From Chloroflexota bacterium (GTDB lineage Bacteria > Chloroflexota > Dehalococcoidia > Lucifugimonadales > UBA3495), in contig JAPOQH010000010.1 in assembly GCA_026710825.1 (NCBI GenBank), positions 1 to 64,000 of the forward strand: 64,000 nucleotides of DNA. The letters are read 5' to 3'. This document shows positions 29,534 through 38,321 of the stretch, in pieces. Position numbers and translations under genes: made by a program. The notes beneath the pieces were generated by a model. That model had not been told where the DNA came from and did not search any database. It saw only the letters and a list, made by a program, of their open reading frames with translations. How positions within the stretch are numbered: position 1 is the stretch's first letter; the number at the start of each line of letters is the position of its first letter.

Positions 29534-29539
29534 CCGCGT

Positions 29540-30475
29540 TTAGCGTATCACCAGCACCGGCAGGTTGGAGTGGCGTATCACCCGGTCGGTCACGCTGCCC
29601 AGCACCACGCGCCCCATGCCGCTCCGGCCGTGGGTGGTCATCACCACCAGCGACGGCTGCTCGTTGGCGCGGTCGATGATCGTCTGCGCGATATTGTCGT
29701 TGGCCTGATGATCGGTTGCCACCCCGTGCGCATGGTCTATGCGCATGCGGTTTCTAACGTCGTCGAGGTACTCGGTAGCCTGTTGCGCGTCCTCAGCGAT
29801 CAGCTCGTCGGGCTCCGCCATGTCGAAATCGGGAACCGTTCCCATCTCGGGCGTAACCATGTTGATCTGCTGCCGGTAGTGTCCCGCGGTTGGCGTGATG
29901 CGCAGCACCGAAATGCCGGCCGAGAGCGCGCCGGCCACGCTGATGGCGTGGGGGATCGCCAGCTCTGACAAAGCCGAACCATCCAATGGCACCACCACCG
30001 ATTTCAGCGACGCTTCCGGCGCGGCCGGACCCAGAACGTTGGCCCGTACCACCAGCATGGGGTTCGGGATGGTGTGCAGCACCTTGTCGGTCACGCTTCC
30101 CATAACCCAACGGGAAATCCCGCTCCTCCCGTGGGTGGACATCACCACCAACGCTGTGGGATCTACCCCCGCAACGGCGACTATGACATCAGCGGCGGCG
30201 CCGCGCTGCGCCACCAGGTTCACGTTGTAACCGTCGGCTTCCAGCCTCCGTCGTTGAGACTCCATCGAGACCAATGCCCTGGCGCGGGATCCTTCTTCCA
30301 GGGTGCTGACGACCTCTTGCCGGTTCCCGGCGCCCAGCAACCCTGCCGGCAGGATGTCGTAAGCCTGCACCAACTCGATCGGCACGCCCAACGACTTGGC
30401 CACCAGTTCCGCATAGGGCAAGGATTGTTCAGAAAGGTCCGAGCCATCCAACGGCACGATTACTTTTGAGTACAT
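29540..30475 (-). CDS. tandem universal stress protein (UspA domains)
   Basis: This 311-residue protein has two UspA domains, each starting with a VIVPLDGS or VVVPLDGS segment and ending in an ATP-binding STHGRSGISRWVMGSVTDKVL or TTHGRSGMGRVVLGSVTDRVI motif (G-2x-G-9x-G-S/T). ATP binding is therefore likely in both halves. Such proteins respond to stress or energy state. Met at 30475 starts at the domain (MYSKVIVPLDGS), with GGAG upstream; the longer frame from 30499 is not needed. Confidence 0.93.
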   Translation of the reverse strand: MYSKVIVPLDGSDLSEQSLPYAELVAKSLGVPIELVQAYDILPAGLLGAGNRQEVVSTLEEGSRARALVSMESQRRRLEADGYNVNLVAQRGAAADVIVAVAGVDPTALVVMSTHGRSGISRWVMGSVTDKVLHTIPNPMLVVRANVLGPAAPEASLKSVVVPLDGSALSELAIPHAISVAGALSAGISVLRITPTAGHYRQQINMVTPEMGTVPDFDMAEPDELIAEDAQQATEYLDDVRNRMRIDHAHGVATDHQANDNIAQTIIDRANEQPSLVVMTTHGRSGMGRVVLGSVTDRVIRHSNLPVLVIR

Positions 30476-30554
30476 GCTTATCTCATTCTCCAGGATCAAT
30501 GGGCAACCCGGCGCCCGGCATTCGGGCTAACGCCAGTCAAGACAACATCAGTGT

Positions 30555-31256
30555 TCAGGGTTGGTACAGGATGCGCCCGCAGGCGCTGCACGGCACCTGC
30601 CTCGATTTATCCCTGAGTTGCCGCATCACGTTCGTGGTCAAAGTCATCCGGCACGACATGCACACGCGCCCATTATCCACCAGCGCGATGGCGGTGCCGG
30701 CTTTATTCCTGCGGAGCCGCTCGTAGCGTTGGAGGTCTTCCTGAGGCAGACCGGCAGCCATTGACTTTCGGTCGACCTCAGCTGCCTCACGTTCCGTCGC
30801 CAGCTCGGAGAGACGGGTGTTCAGCTTGGACGCCGCATCCTCCCATTGAGTCGCCGCGTCCTGCATTTCGGTGAGTGCGGACTCGGCGGCCTCTTCGTGG
30901 GTGCGCTTTTCCTCTTCCTGTTCCAGGATCATTTCGTCCAGCTGGTCGATTTGATACCTGGTGGAATCGACTTCTCTCTGGATGGCGGAGAGGTCCCTGC
31001 GTGAAGTGTTGGAGTTGTACAGCCGCGATTCCAAACCGGTCAGCCGCTCCCGCAGTCGCTCCGCCTCATCGCGGCGGCCCCGTACGTTGTCGGCAATGGC
31101 CAGCGCCCGGGACGAGTGTCGATCCGCGTCGTCGGTAAGGTCGGGCCGATTCACGCCGGCTGCCAGGCGATGTTCCACCCGCTGCCTTTCGGTGTCGATC
31201 CCGTCAATCCGGTGATCGATTACCTGCAGGTCATACAAATCTCGCGGGGTAGTCAT
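30555..31256 (-). CDS. C4-type zinc-ribbon coiled-coil protein (CT398/DUF164-like)
   Basis: This 233-residue protein has a long coiled coil (about 1-170, rich in E, R, Q and L heptads) and a C-terminal zinc ribbon with CMSC (about 199-202) and CSAC (about 223-226). Family members are conserved across bacteria and are thought to act as nucleic-acid-associated or assembly proteins; the role is not settled. The gene follows no strong ribosome site. The tandem UspA gene lies downstream. Confidence 0.85.
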   Translation of the reverse strand: MTTPRDLYDLQVIDHRIDGIDTERQRVEHRLAAGVNRPDLTDDADRHSSRALAIADNVRGRRDEAERLRERLTGLESRLYNSNTSRRDLSAIQREVDSTRYQIDQLDEMILEQEEEKRTHEEAAESALTEMQDAATQWEDAASKLNTRLSELATEREAAEVDRKSMAAGLPQEDLQRYERLRRNKAGTAIALVDNGRVCMSCRMTLTTNVMRQLRDKSRQVPCSACGRILYQP

Positions 31257-31540
31257 GGTGCGCTTATCTGCTCCTGCGTATTTGGTCCGACGGGTATGGC
31301 GCCGACTGTTTAGTCTATCAGGGTCACGGCCGATTTTATAGCCGAAATTGTGTCAGCGTCGGTTATGGCCCGACCCGGTACCCACAATATCCCTGCTGCA
31401 ACGGTGTCGGACTTGGCACCCGCTGCCGATCGATGCCCACGCGCTATCCTGTGCTCCTGCCGTACGTGTCCAGGTAACCTGGTTATGAATAGACCGACAA
31501 CGTTCCATAATCTGCTATTCACATCATTGCAGTGGGGCTA
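31257..31540. other. intergenic region upstream of the iron-type binding protein
   Basis: About 280 bp between divergent genes hold no supported gene. The short open frames here have no ribosome sites or recognisable protein. The right end becomes AT-rich (TTCCATAATCTGCTATTCACATC), leading into the promoter at 31541. Confidence 0.5.
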
Positions 31541-31569
31541 TTGACTTTATTTTATGTGTGCACTAATAT
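31541..31569 (+). promoter_or_regulatory. near-consensus sigma-70 promoter
   Basis: TTGACT (31541) and TAATAT (31564) are spaced by exactly 17 bp in an AT-rich patch that is unusual for this window. Transcription would start near 31576, giving a leader of about 105 bases before the lipoprotein gene. This is one of the strongest promoter matches in the window. A regulator site (for example for iron) could overlap it, but no clear operator palindrome is visible. Confidence 0.75.
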
Positions 31570-31680
31570 CCCTGTCCAATAGCAGCGTATTCGTTGATGT
31601 TGCCTATCCAACGATGCCCAACAACGGACAGCAACAGCATCGTTTTCCTGCAACCCGCAGCGACATCGAGGTGTGAAACG

Positions 31681-32868
31681 ATGATTAGCCAGGTACAAGT
31701 CCAGTTCCCGTCGTCCGCCAGACTCTGGACGGCAGTGATCGCGGTGATGGTTCTCTCCTCAACAGCATTGGCGTGCGGCGGCGCGGCGCCCGCCGCACAA
31801 ACCGACCCCACCATCGTGGAGGTCACCCGTGTAGTTGAGCAGCCGGGGCCGGAGGTTACCCGGGAAGTTCAGGTGGAGGTTACGCGGGAGGTTCCCGTCG
31901 AAGTGACACGGGTAACGACCGACCCCGCTGCCGCCGGAGACCCTGGCAAACTGGTCATTTACTCGGGTCGCAGCGAATCTCTGGTTGATCCCATCATCCA
32001 GCAATTCAAAGGGGCGACGGGCATTGACGTACAGGTGAAGTACGCCGGCACCGCCGCTCTGGCCGCAACTCTCCTGGAAGAGGGAAAGAACTCGCCGGCC
32101 GACGTGTTTTATGCCCAGGATCCCGGCGGCCTCGCGGCGGTCTCCCAAATAATGACAGTATTGCCCACCGACATCCTTGAGTTGGCGCCAGAGTGGGCCC
32201 GTTCGGAAGAGGGCCGTTGGCTGGGCATCACCGGTCGGGCCCGGGTGGTGGTCTACGGAACCGACAATCTCACCGAACAGGACCTGCCGGATGACCTGTG
32301 GGGATTCACCGAACCGGAGTGGAAAGGACGCGTGGGGTGGGCTCCGACCAATGGCTCATTCCAGGCCATGGTCACGGCTCTCCGTGTCGGTTGGGGCGAG
32401 GAGCGCACCGAGGCATGGCTTCGCGCGATGATCGACAATGACGTCACACACTACCCCAAAAACACTCCGCAGGTGGCGGCGGCGGCGGCGGGCGAGATCG
32501 ACGTCGGACTGGTCAATCACTATTACCTGTACCGCTTCCTCGCCGAGGAAGGGGAGGACTTCCCAGCGCGCAACGCCCACCTGCGCGCCGGCGGGCCCGG
32601 TTCAATCGTCCTGGTATCAGGCGCGGGAATCCTGGAAACTGCGGACAATCCTGAGAACGCCGAAGCCTTCATACGGTTCCTGCTGAGTTCGGTGGGTCAG
32701 CAGTACTTTGCCGGGCAGACCTTTGAATACCCCATGGTGGATGGCGTACGTCCGTCAATCCTGCTGACGCCCCTGCATGAAATCGCCCAACCGGAGATCA
32801 CCCTGCCGGACCTGGCCGACCTGGCGGGCACGCAGGAATTGCTGCAAAAAGTGGGTGCGCTGCCGTAG
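31681..32868 (+). CDS. iron-type ABC transporter binding lipoprotein (FutA/FbpA-like)
   Basis: This 395-residue solute-binding protein has a lipoprotein signal ending STALAC (Cys32). The linker contains EVTRVVEQPGPEVTREVQVEVTREVPVEVTRV, an EVTR-repeat common in Chloroflexota lipoproteins. The SBP domain starts LVIYSGRSESLVDPIIQQF, with AGTAALAATLLEEG and PADVFYAQDPGGLAAVS as in ferric-iron binding proteins, and NHYYLYRF as a likely Tyr metal site. GAGGTG precedes ATG 31681. No permease or ATPase is adjacent, so it is an orphan or its partners lie elsewhere. Confidence 0.88.
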   Translation: MISQVQVQFPSSARLWTAVIAVMVLSSTALACGGAAPAAQTDPTIVEVTRVVEQPGPEVTREVQVEVTREVPVEVTRVTTDPAAAGDPGKLVIYSGRSESLVDPIIQQFKGATGIDVQVKYAGTAALAATLLEEGKNSPADVFYAQDPGGLAAVSQIMTVLPTDILELAPEWARSEEGRWLGITGRARVVVYGTDNLTEQDLPDDLWGFTEPEWKGRVGWAPTNGSFQAMVTALRVGWGEERTEAWLRAMIDNDVTHYPKNTPQVAAAAAGEIDVGLVNHYYLYRFLAEEGEDFPARNAHLRAGGPGSIVLVSGAGILETADNPENAEAFIRFLLSSVGQQYFAGQTFEYPMVDGVRPSILLTPLHEIAQPEITLPDLADLAGTQELLQKVGALP

Positions 32869-33055
32869 CGGCCGGTAGCACACCTTTCCTGCCCATTCCG
32901 GGCTGTTGGGCTTGTCGGACCCCTCCTCCTGGCAAGCCCAATTTACATTCAGCGAGGGCCGACCGCCAGGTGTGTCCGCCAGTATGTCGCGCCCGTGATT
33001 GGCGCAACGGGGTGGTTAGCGTCAACGCGGCGGGCTGTGTATAGTTAGGCCCGTT

Positions 33056-34321
33056 ATGCGGATACTGCACTTCTCCGACCTGCACATCGGCGTCGAGAAC
33101 TATGGGCGCACCGACCCGAACACCGGTCTGTCCACGCGCCTCACGGATTTCCTGGAGGCTCTCGACGAACTGGTAGAGTTTGCCCTGTCCAACTCCGTGG
33201 ACCTGGTGCTCCTGGCTGGCGACGCCTACAAGGGCCGCGACCCATCGCAGACCCACCAACGGGAACTGGCCCGCCGTTTGCGCAGGCTGTCCGCTGCCGG
33301 AATTCCAACCTTCCTTCTGGTTGGCAACCACGACCTGCCGGCGGCGTCGGGACGCGCCCACGCCGTAGAGATATTTGACACGCTGGATGTGCCCAACGTG
33401 TACGTCGGCGCGAGCCTGAACAATCAAACCGTGCCCACGCCGGCGGGTCCCCTGCAAATCCTGGCGGTGCCCTGGCCATCCCGTGGCGCGATGCTGGCGC
33501 GCGACGAGTCGCGGGGCCTCAGCATCGAGAAGATCCGGCAGGAAATCGAGCGCCGCATGACCCTGGCCATCGCAGGGCGGGCGCAGACACTGGATCCCGA
33601 TATCCCCGCGATCATGGCCGGCCACGTGACCGTCAACGGAGCAACCGTGGGCAGCGAACGGTCCATGATGCTGGGAAACGACCATGTGTTGAACGTGAGC
33701 GCGGTGCAGCAACCCCAACTTGAGTACGTGGCGCTGGGGCACATACACAAGCACCAGGTGTTGCGCCCGCCGGCAACGGATGGATCGTCCGGCGCGGGTC
33801 CGGCGGTGGCGTATTCCGGCAGCCTGCAGCGCGTGGATTTCTCCGAGGAAGCGGACGAAAAGGGTTTTTGCATAATCGACATCGACCCCAGCGCGCCCCA
33901 GGGCCGACGGTTGACCGACTTTCGTTTTGAACACATTGCCGCCCGACCGTTCGTGACGGTGGACGCCAACGTGCCGGACAGCGAGGGCAACCCGACAGAT
34001 TTCGTGGTGCGCGCGATTGGGCGACGTCCCGTTGACGGGTCGATCGTGCGCCTGCGTCTTCGGTTGTCGGGTGAGCAGTCGGGGCGGGTACGGGACGCCG
34101 ACCTGCGCGCCGCGCTGTCGTCGGCTCATTACGTCGCCAGCATATCCCGTGACCTTACAGATGAGTCGCGCCGGCGGCTGGATGCGGAACCCACCGACCT
34201 GCAACCAATGACGGCGCTCCGCCTGTACCTGGAAAACCAGGGCATCAGCCCCGATCGCCAGCGGATCCTGCTGGAGCGAGCGGAGGAACTTCTGGCCTCC
34301 ATCGAGGCGGATACGCGGTAA
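33056..34321 (+). CDS. sbcD: SbcD/Mre11-type DNA repair nuclease
   Basis: This 421-residue calcineurin-like phosphoesterase has D8-x-H10 (FSDLHIG), GDAYKG (near 60), the GNHD motif in LVGNHDLP, GHVTVNG and the GHIHKH motif, a complete two-metal site. In known systems SbcD works with the SMC-like ATPase SbcC to cut hairpins and process DNA ends. SbcC is not the next gene here. A TATAGT 10 bp before the ATG and the lack of a ribosome site suggest a nearly leaderless message. Confidence 0.9.
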   Translation: MRILHFSDLHIGVENYGRTDPNTGLSTRLTDFLEALDELVEFALSNSVDLVLLAGDAYKGRDPSQTHQRELARRLRRLSAAGIPTFLLVGNHDLPAASGRAHAVEIFDTLDVPNVYVGASLNNQTVPTPAGPLQILAVPWPSRGAMLARDESRGLSIEKIRQEIERRMTLAIAGRAQTLDPDIPAIMAGHVTVNGATVGSERSMMLGNDHVLNVSAVQQPQLEYVALGHIHKHQVLRPPATDGSSGAGPAVAYSGSLQRVDFSEEADEKGFCIIDIDPSAPQGRRLTDFRFEHIAARPFVTVDANVPDSEGNPTDFVVRAIGRRPVDGSIVRLRLRLSGEQSGRVRDADLRAALSSAHYVASISRDLTDESRRRLDAEPTDLQPMTALRLYLENQGISPDRQRILLERAEELLASIEADTR

Positions 34322-34338
34322 CGGAACGGACGCCTGTC

Positions 34339-35310
34339 GTGGAGAGCAACGCCACCGTCACCGCCGTTCCCGGCATCACGGCCGGCCACTGGACCGACTT
34401 CGACGCGGCCACAGGATGCACGGTAATCCTGTGCGGGGATACTGCGGTAGGCGGCGTCGCAGTGCGTGGTGGATCCCCGGGAACACGGGAGACCGACCTG
34501 TTGGATCCCGTCCGCCGCGTTGACCGGGTTCATGCCATACTGCTCAGCGGGGGCAGCGCGTTCGGTCTGGCCGCCGCCGTGGGAGTGCAGCGGTGGCTGG
34601 AGGAACGGGGCATCGGGTTCGAAACGCCCCACGGATACGTCCCCATCGTTCCCGCAGCCATCCTGTATGACCTTGGCGTTGGAAAGGCCAGTGCGCGTCC
34701 CGACTCGTCCGCCGGATATGCCGCGTGTGATGCCGCGGACGAGGCGCCTTTGGCGTCAGGGTCCGTGGGCGCCGGCACCGGCGCAACGGTGGCCAAGCAG
34801 TTCGGATCGAGCGGAGCCGTTAAGGGCGGCATCGGGTCGGCGTTTTGCACTCTGCCCAGCGGGGTCTCGGTGGGCGCCACGGTTGCGGTGAACGCCTGGG
34901 GCGGCGTGCACGACTATCGGGACGGCAGCCTGATCGCCGGCCCACGCCGCAACGACGGGACGATGGCCTATCCCGTCGAAGCTATCCTGAACGGCGAGTA
35001 TCCGCCCAACGATACGGCGATGACCAACACCACCATCGGGCTGGTCGCAACCGACGCCGCGCTGGACAAGGCGCAGGCGAACTTTGTCGCATCGTCGGCC
35101 CACGACGGACTGGCCCTGACGATACGTCCGTGCCACACGATGAGCGACGGAGATACGCTGTTCTGTGTAGCAACAGAGCGCAACTCGACGCCCGCGGACA
35201 TGGCAGGGATTGTCACCGCCGCGTCTCACGTCGTGGCGCTGGCGGTGATCGACGCAGTGCAATCGGCAACGGGCTTGGCGGGAGTGCCGGCGGTATCGGA
35301 TCTACGCTAA
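34339..35310 (+). CDS. P1-family (DmpA-like) peptidase
   Basis: This 323-residue peptidase of the L-aminopeptidase/D-esterase type has the typical early segment GITAGHWTD, GGSAFGLAAAVGV and the self-cleavage region MTNTTIGLVATDAALDKAQ, where Thr (instead of Ser in DmpA) probably becomes the N-terminal nucleophile. It should be made as one chain and cut into two subunits. GTG start; the gene follows sbcD by 17 bp and may be cotranscribed. Confidence 0.88.
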   Translation: MESNATVTAVPGITAGHWTDFDAATGCTVILCGDTAVGGVAVRGGSPGTRETDLLDPVRRVDRVHAILLSGGSAFGLAAAVGVQRWLEERGIGFETPHGYVPIVPAAILYDLGVGKASARPDSSAGYAACDAADEAPLASGSVGAGTGATVAKQFGSSGAVKGGIGSAFCTLPSGVSVGATVAVNAWGGVHDYRDGSLIAGPRRNDGTMAYPVEAILNGEYPPNDTAMTNTTIGLVATDAALDKAQANFVASSAHDGLALTIRPCHTMSDGDTLFCVATERNSTPADMAGIVTAASHVVALAVIDAVQSATGLAGVPAVSDLR

Positions 35311-35336
35311 ATATTTCTGCATATGAAGGAAAGAAA

Positions 35337-36026
35337 ATGCCACATCAAATGCTGACCGAAAGCGACTGGGACCGGAACGTTGGGACGCAAGCGTTCCCGG
35401 TGTCATTCCTGCACGAATATGCGGTGCGCCTGCTTTGGGACTCCTTACACAGCAAAAACCGCGTCACCGTGAAAACCATAGACGGTAATATGTCCGACAA
35501 TCTGATGGACGGCGTTGACCGAGTGATCATCCCCGATTCAATGCAGCCCATAGGCGGCTGCATACCTGACTTGGCCCTGCTGGATAAAGACCTGCGGCCA
35601 GTTCGAATCATAGAGGTAATAGTGAACTCACCTCCTACAGGGGACAAGATGGACAAACTGGAGCGATTGAAGCAGCGCGGGGTGGAAGTCGTGCTGATTC
35701 CGGTGCGGAGTGAGGAAGAACTCAAAGCTTTGGTGCCTCCCCCATTTGAAGGGCAGCAACCAAACTGGGCTTACGAGTGGACCCCAACGGTGTTCGAACA
35801 GATGGGCATCATCAACATACCTAGGCAACGCCAGATAAGGACGGGACAACTTGGCGCGGACAGTAAAATCGAGGAGCTGATCCATGCGTTAATCCAATGC
35901 CAGCCCGAGACACGGCGAAAATTAGTCAAGGTCATGCAAGAAATGGATAGTCTGGAATCGCGGTACCCGTTATCCCCCAAGAACCCCAAGCGCATGATTA
36001 CAACCGCCAACGGGAGTGATTCATAA
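35337..36026 (+). CDS. hypothetical protein with nuclease-like domain
   Basis: This 229-residue protein is not assigned to a named family. The central segment CIPDLALLDKDLRPVRIIEVIVNSPP, followed by KLERLKQRGVEVVLIPVRSEEEL, resembles the PD-(D/E)XK nuclease fold as in competence CoiA-like proteins (PD, then E, then helix and strand), but the usual Lys is not evident. The C-terminal helix is charged. GAAGGAAAG precedes ATG 35337. Composition is lower in GC than sbcD and panB around it, suggesting an acquired gene. Confidence 0.7.
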   Translation: MPHQMLTESDWDRNVGTQAFPVSFLHEYAVRLLWDSLHSKNRVTVKTIDGNMSDNLMDGVDRVIIPDSMQPIGGCIPDLALLDKDLRPVRIIEVIVNSPPTGDKMDKLERLKQRGVEVVLIPVRSEEELKALVPPPFEGQQPNWAYEWTPTVFEQMGIINIPRQRQIRTGQLGADSKIEELIHALIQCQPETRRKLVKVMQEMDSLESRYPLSPKNPKRMITTANGSDS

Positions 36027-36103
36027 ATATAAACATCACGCGCTGGACCCGTCGCAATAGCGGCTCTGACACTCCGTGTAGAATTCCAGCTATGAGTTGA
36101 ACG

Positions 36104-36994
36104 ATGGTTTCGGACGATAAAGACCATGTAAGCGTCGGTTTCGTGGGCGCAGGTACATTGGGTCGTGGGTTGGCGTTGGCGCTGGACGGTGTGGGCTGCA
36201 ACGTGGTTGAGGTTTCCAGCCGTTCACGCAGCAGCGCGGACTGGATCGCGGAACGCATCGATGAGTGCGTTGCCCGGGATACGGCACAGGAAGTCGCCGA
36301 CGCCTGCGACCTGGTTTTCATCACGACGCCGGACGCAATGATCGCCGACGTCGCTGCCAGCATCAACTGGCGATCCGGCCAGGGCGCCACCCACTGCTGC
36401 GGCGCGTCATCAATAGAACTTCTGGACGCGGCCGCCGACGCAGGCGCCGCCGTCGGCGCGATGCACCCGTTCCAGACATTCGCCGCGCTCAGCGACCCCA
36501 CCGAGGCGGCCCGTCGCCTCTCCGGCGTGACCTTTGCGGTCGCAGCCACGGGGTGGCTGGCGGACTATCTCCCGTCCCTGGCCGAACGATTGGACGGGCA
36601 GGCGATTACCATCCCCGACGAACTGCGGCCGCTGTATCACGCCAGCGCGGTGCTGGCCTGCGGGTACGTCGGCACTCTGCTGGACGCCGCCGTGGGGCTC
36701 TGGACCCGCATGGGATATGCAGAGGAGGACGGAGTGCGGGCCGTGGCTCCGCTGGCTCGCGCTACCATCGAGGCAATCGCCGCCGCCGGACCCGTGAACG
36801 CCGTGACCGGCCCCGCCGTGCGGGGCGATGCGGCCACGATAGCTGCGCACCTGTCGCTATTGTCCGAGCACGCGCCGCACCTGCTGACGTTGTACCGTGA
36901 ATTGACCCTGGCATCCATCCCGTTGGCGCGGACGAAGGGCGTGGGAGAGCAGGAGTTGGAGCGGTTGAGGCGGGCGGCGGAAGCCGAGGCCTGA
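36104..36994 (+). CDS. Rossmann-fold DUF2520-like protein
   Basis: This 296-residue protein has an N-terminal NAD(P)-binding motif (VGFVGAGTLGRGLALALDG, about 10-28), then a middle loop ending in CGASSIELLDAAADAG and AMHPFQTFAAL. The C-terminal helical half (from about 160) matches the DUF2520 layout, related to ketopantoate and F420-type reductases. It lies 15 bp ahead of panB, so a role in pantothenate synthesis (ketopantoate reduction) is a reasonable guess, but family members do not have a settled function. Confidence 0.78.
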   Translation: MVSDDKDHVSVGFVGAGTLGRGLALALDGVGCNVVEVSSRSRSSADWIAERIDECVARDTAQEVADACDLVFITTPDAMIADVAASINWRSGQGATHCCGASSIELLDAAADAGAAVGAMHPFQTFAALSDPTEAARRLSGVTFAVAATGWLADYLPSLAERLDGQAITIPDELRPLYHASAVLACGYVGTLLDAAVGLWTRMGYAEEDGVRAVAPLARATIEAIAAAGPVNAVTGPAVRGDAATIAAHLSLLSEHAPHLLTLYRELTLASIPLARTKGVGEQELERLRRAAEAEA

Positions 36995-37009
36995 TACAAT
37001 CGCGTCATC

Positions 37010-37843
37010 ATGGCGACCACCATCCGACAACTGGCGCAGATGAAGCGGGACGGGGAGAGGATCCCCATGGTCACCGCCTACGACTACACGGCCGCCCGCA
37101 TTGCCGACGCGGCCGGCATCCCCATCATCCTGGTCGGCGACAGCCTGGGGATGGTCGTGCTGGGCTACGACTCCACCATCCCCGTGACCATGGACGACAT
37201 GGTGCGCCACACCAGGATGGTGAGCCGAGGCTCGTCCAATGCCCTGATCGTGGCCGACCTGCCGTTCATGGCCTACCAGGTGGACTCCAACGAAGCCATG
37301 CGCAACGCCGGCCGCCTGATGCAGGACGGTGGCGCACACACGGTCAAGATGGAAGGCGGGGTCGCGATTGCCGATACGGTCCGCCGCATCGTGGATGCCG
37401 GAGTTCCGGTGATGGGACACATCGGTCTGACGCCCCAGTCGGTGAACGCGCTGGGCGGCTACCGTGTGCAGGGGCGCACTCGAGCTACGGCGCGCCGCCT
37501 TTTGGATGACGCAGTCGCCGTGCAGGATGCCGGCGCATACGCGGTGGTGCTGGAATGCGTACCCAGCCAGTTGGCAAAGGTGATCACCGAGCGTTTGAGC
37601 ATTCCCACCATCGGCATCGGCGCGGGGCCGGACTGCGACGGGCAGGTGCAGGTGTTCCACGACATGCTGGGGCTGTTCCCTGATTTCCTCCCCAAGCACG
37701 CCCGGCGATACGCCACGCTATCCGACGACATCGCAGGCGCATTCCGACGCTACGCGGAGGATGTCCGTTCCGGCGACTTCCCAGCCGAGGCCGAGAGCTT
37801 CACGATGAACGAGGCAGTGCTGACCGACCTCCTGGATGGCTGA
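37010..37843 (+). CDS. panB: 3-methyl-2-oxobutanoate hydroxymethyltransferase
   Basis: This 277-residue enzyme adds a hydroxymethyl group from methylene-tetrahydrofolate to ketoisovalerate, the first step of pantothenate synthesis. Conserved segments are present: VTAYDYTAARIAD, LVGDSLGMVVLGYDST (metal Asp), VADLPFMAY, KMEGG, GHIGLTPQSVN and ECVPSQLAKVITERL (catalytic Glu). Length is normal. TACAAT ends nine bases before the ATG and no ribosome site is seen, so a near-leaderless start is possible. Confidence 0.96.
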   Translation: MATTIRQLAQMKRDGERIPMVTAYDYTAARIADAAGIPIILVGDSLGMVVLGYDSTIPVTMDDMVRHTRMVSRGSSNALIVADLPFMAYQVDSNEAMRNAGRLMQDGGAHTVKMEGGVAIADTVRRIVDAGVPVMGHIGLTPQSVNALGGYRVQGRTRATARRLLDDAVAVQDAGAYAVVLECVPSQLAKVITERLSIPTIGIGAGPDCDGQVQVFHDMLGLFPDFLPKHARRYATLSDDIAGAFRRYAEDVRSGDFPAEAESFTMNEAVLTDLLDG

Positions 37844-38297
37844 CTTGGCAGCCCGGCAAGACAATGTCGGGAACGACCGCCGAAACGCTTTCGACATAAT
37901 AGCCCGGCACATCGGCTGGTTCCTGGCGGCGTTCTACATTATCTGGGCCTTGCTGACCGGCCTGCTCAGTTACGCACGAATCGTAACCGCTGAGAGGCTG
38001 CCTCTAACCTGGCCCGAAATTGCTATAATCTCAATCATCGCGGCCGCAGTAAGCGTCGGCATTGCATTCCCGCTCGCATTTGGAATCGTGGAGGGAACAA
38101 GAATGGTTTTGGCTGAATTTCGCAAGCGTTTTTACCGAGACCAGGGCCGAGAGGAAGGTCGTGAGGAAGGACGTGAGGAACGAGATCGTCTTTGGGAAGC
38201 CTGGCTCGAACGTCGGGAAGCTGCGGAACGCGAGGGCCGGCCGTTTGACGAGCCGCCTCCCTCCCGCAACGGCGCCTCCGGCGAGAACAATCACTAG
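37836..38297 (+). CDS. small two-span membrane protein with charged tail
   Basis: This 153-residue protein has two membrane spans (IGWFLAAFYIIWALLTGLLSY and IAIISIIAAAVSVGIAFPLAFGIVEG) and a cytoplasmic tail of GREEGREEGREER repeats, then RLWEAWLERREAAE, ending DEPPPSRNGA. The repetitive tail is probably a charged helix. The ATG overlaps the panB stop by 8 bp. It is not recognised beyond similarity to small membrane proteins with REEG tails. Confidence 0.75.
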   Translation: MADLAARQDNVGNDRRNAFDIIARHIGWFLAAFYIIWALLTGLLSYARIVTAERLPLTWPEIAIISIIAAAVSVGIAFPLAFGIVEGTRMVLAEFRKRFYRDQGREEGREEGREERDRLWEAWLERREAAEREGRPFDEPPPSRNGASGENNH

Positions 38298-38321
38298 AAA
38301 CTGAAATAAGGACAGCACGTA

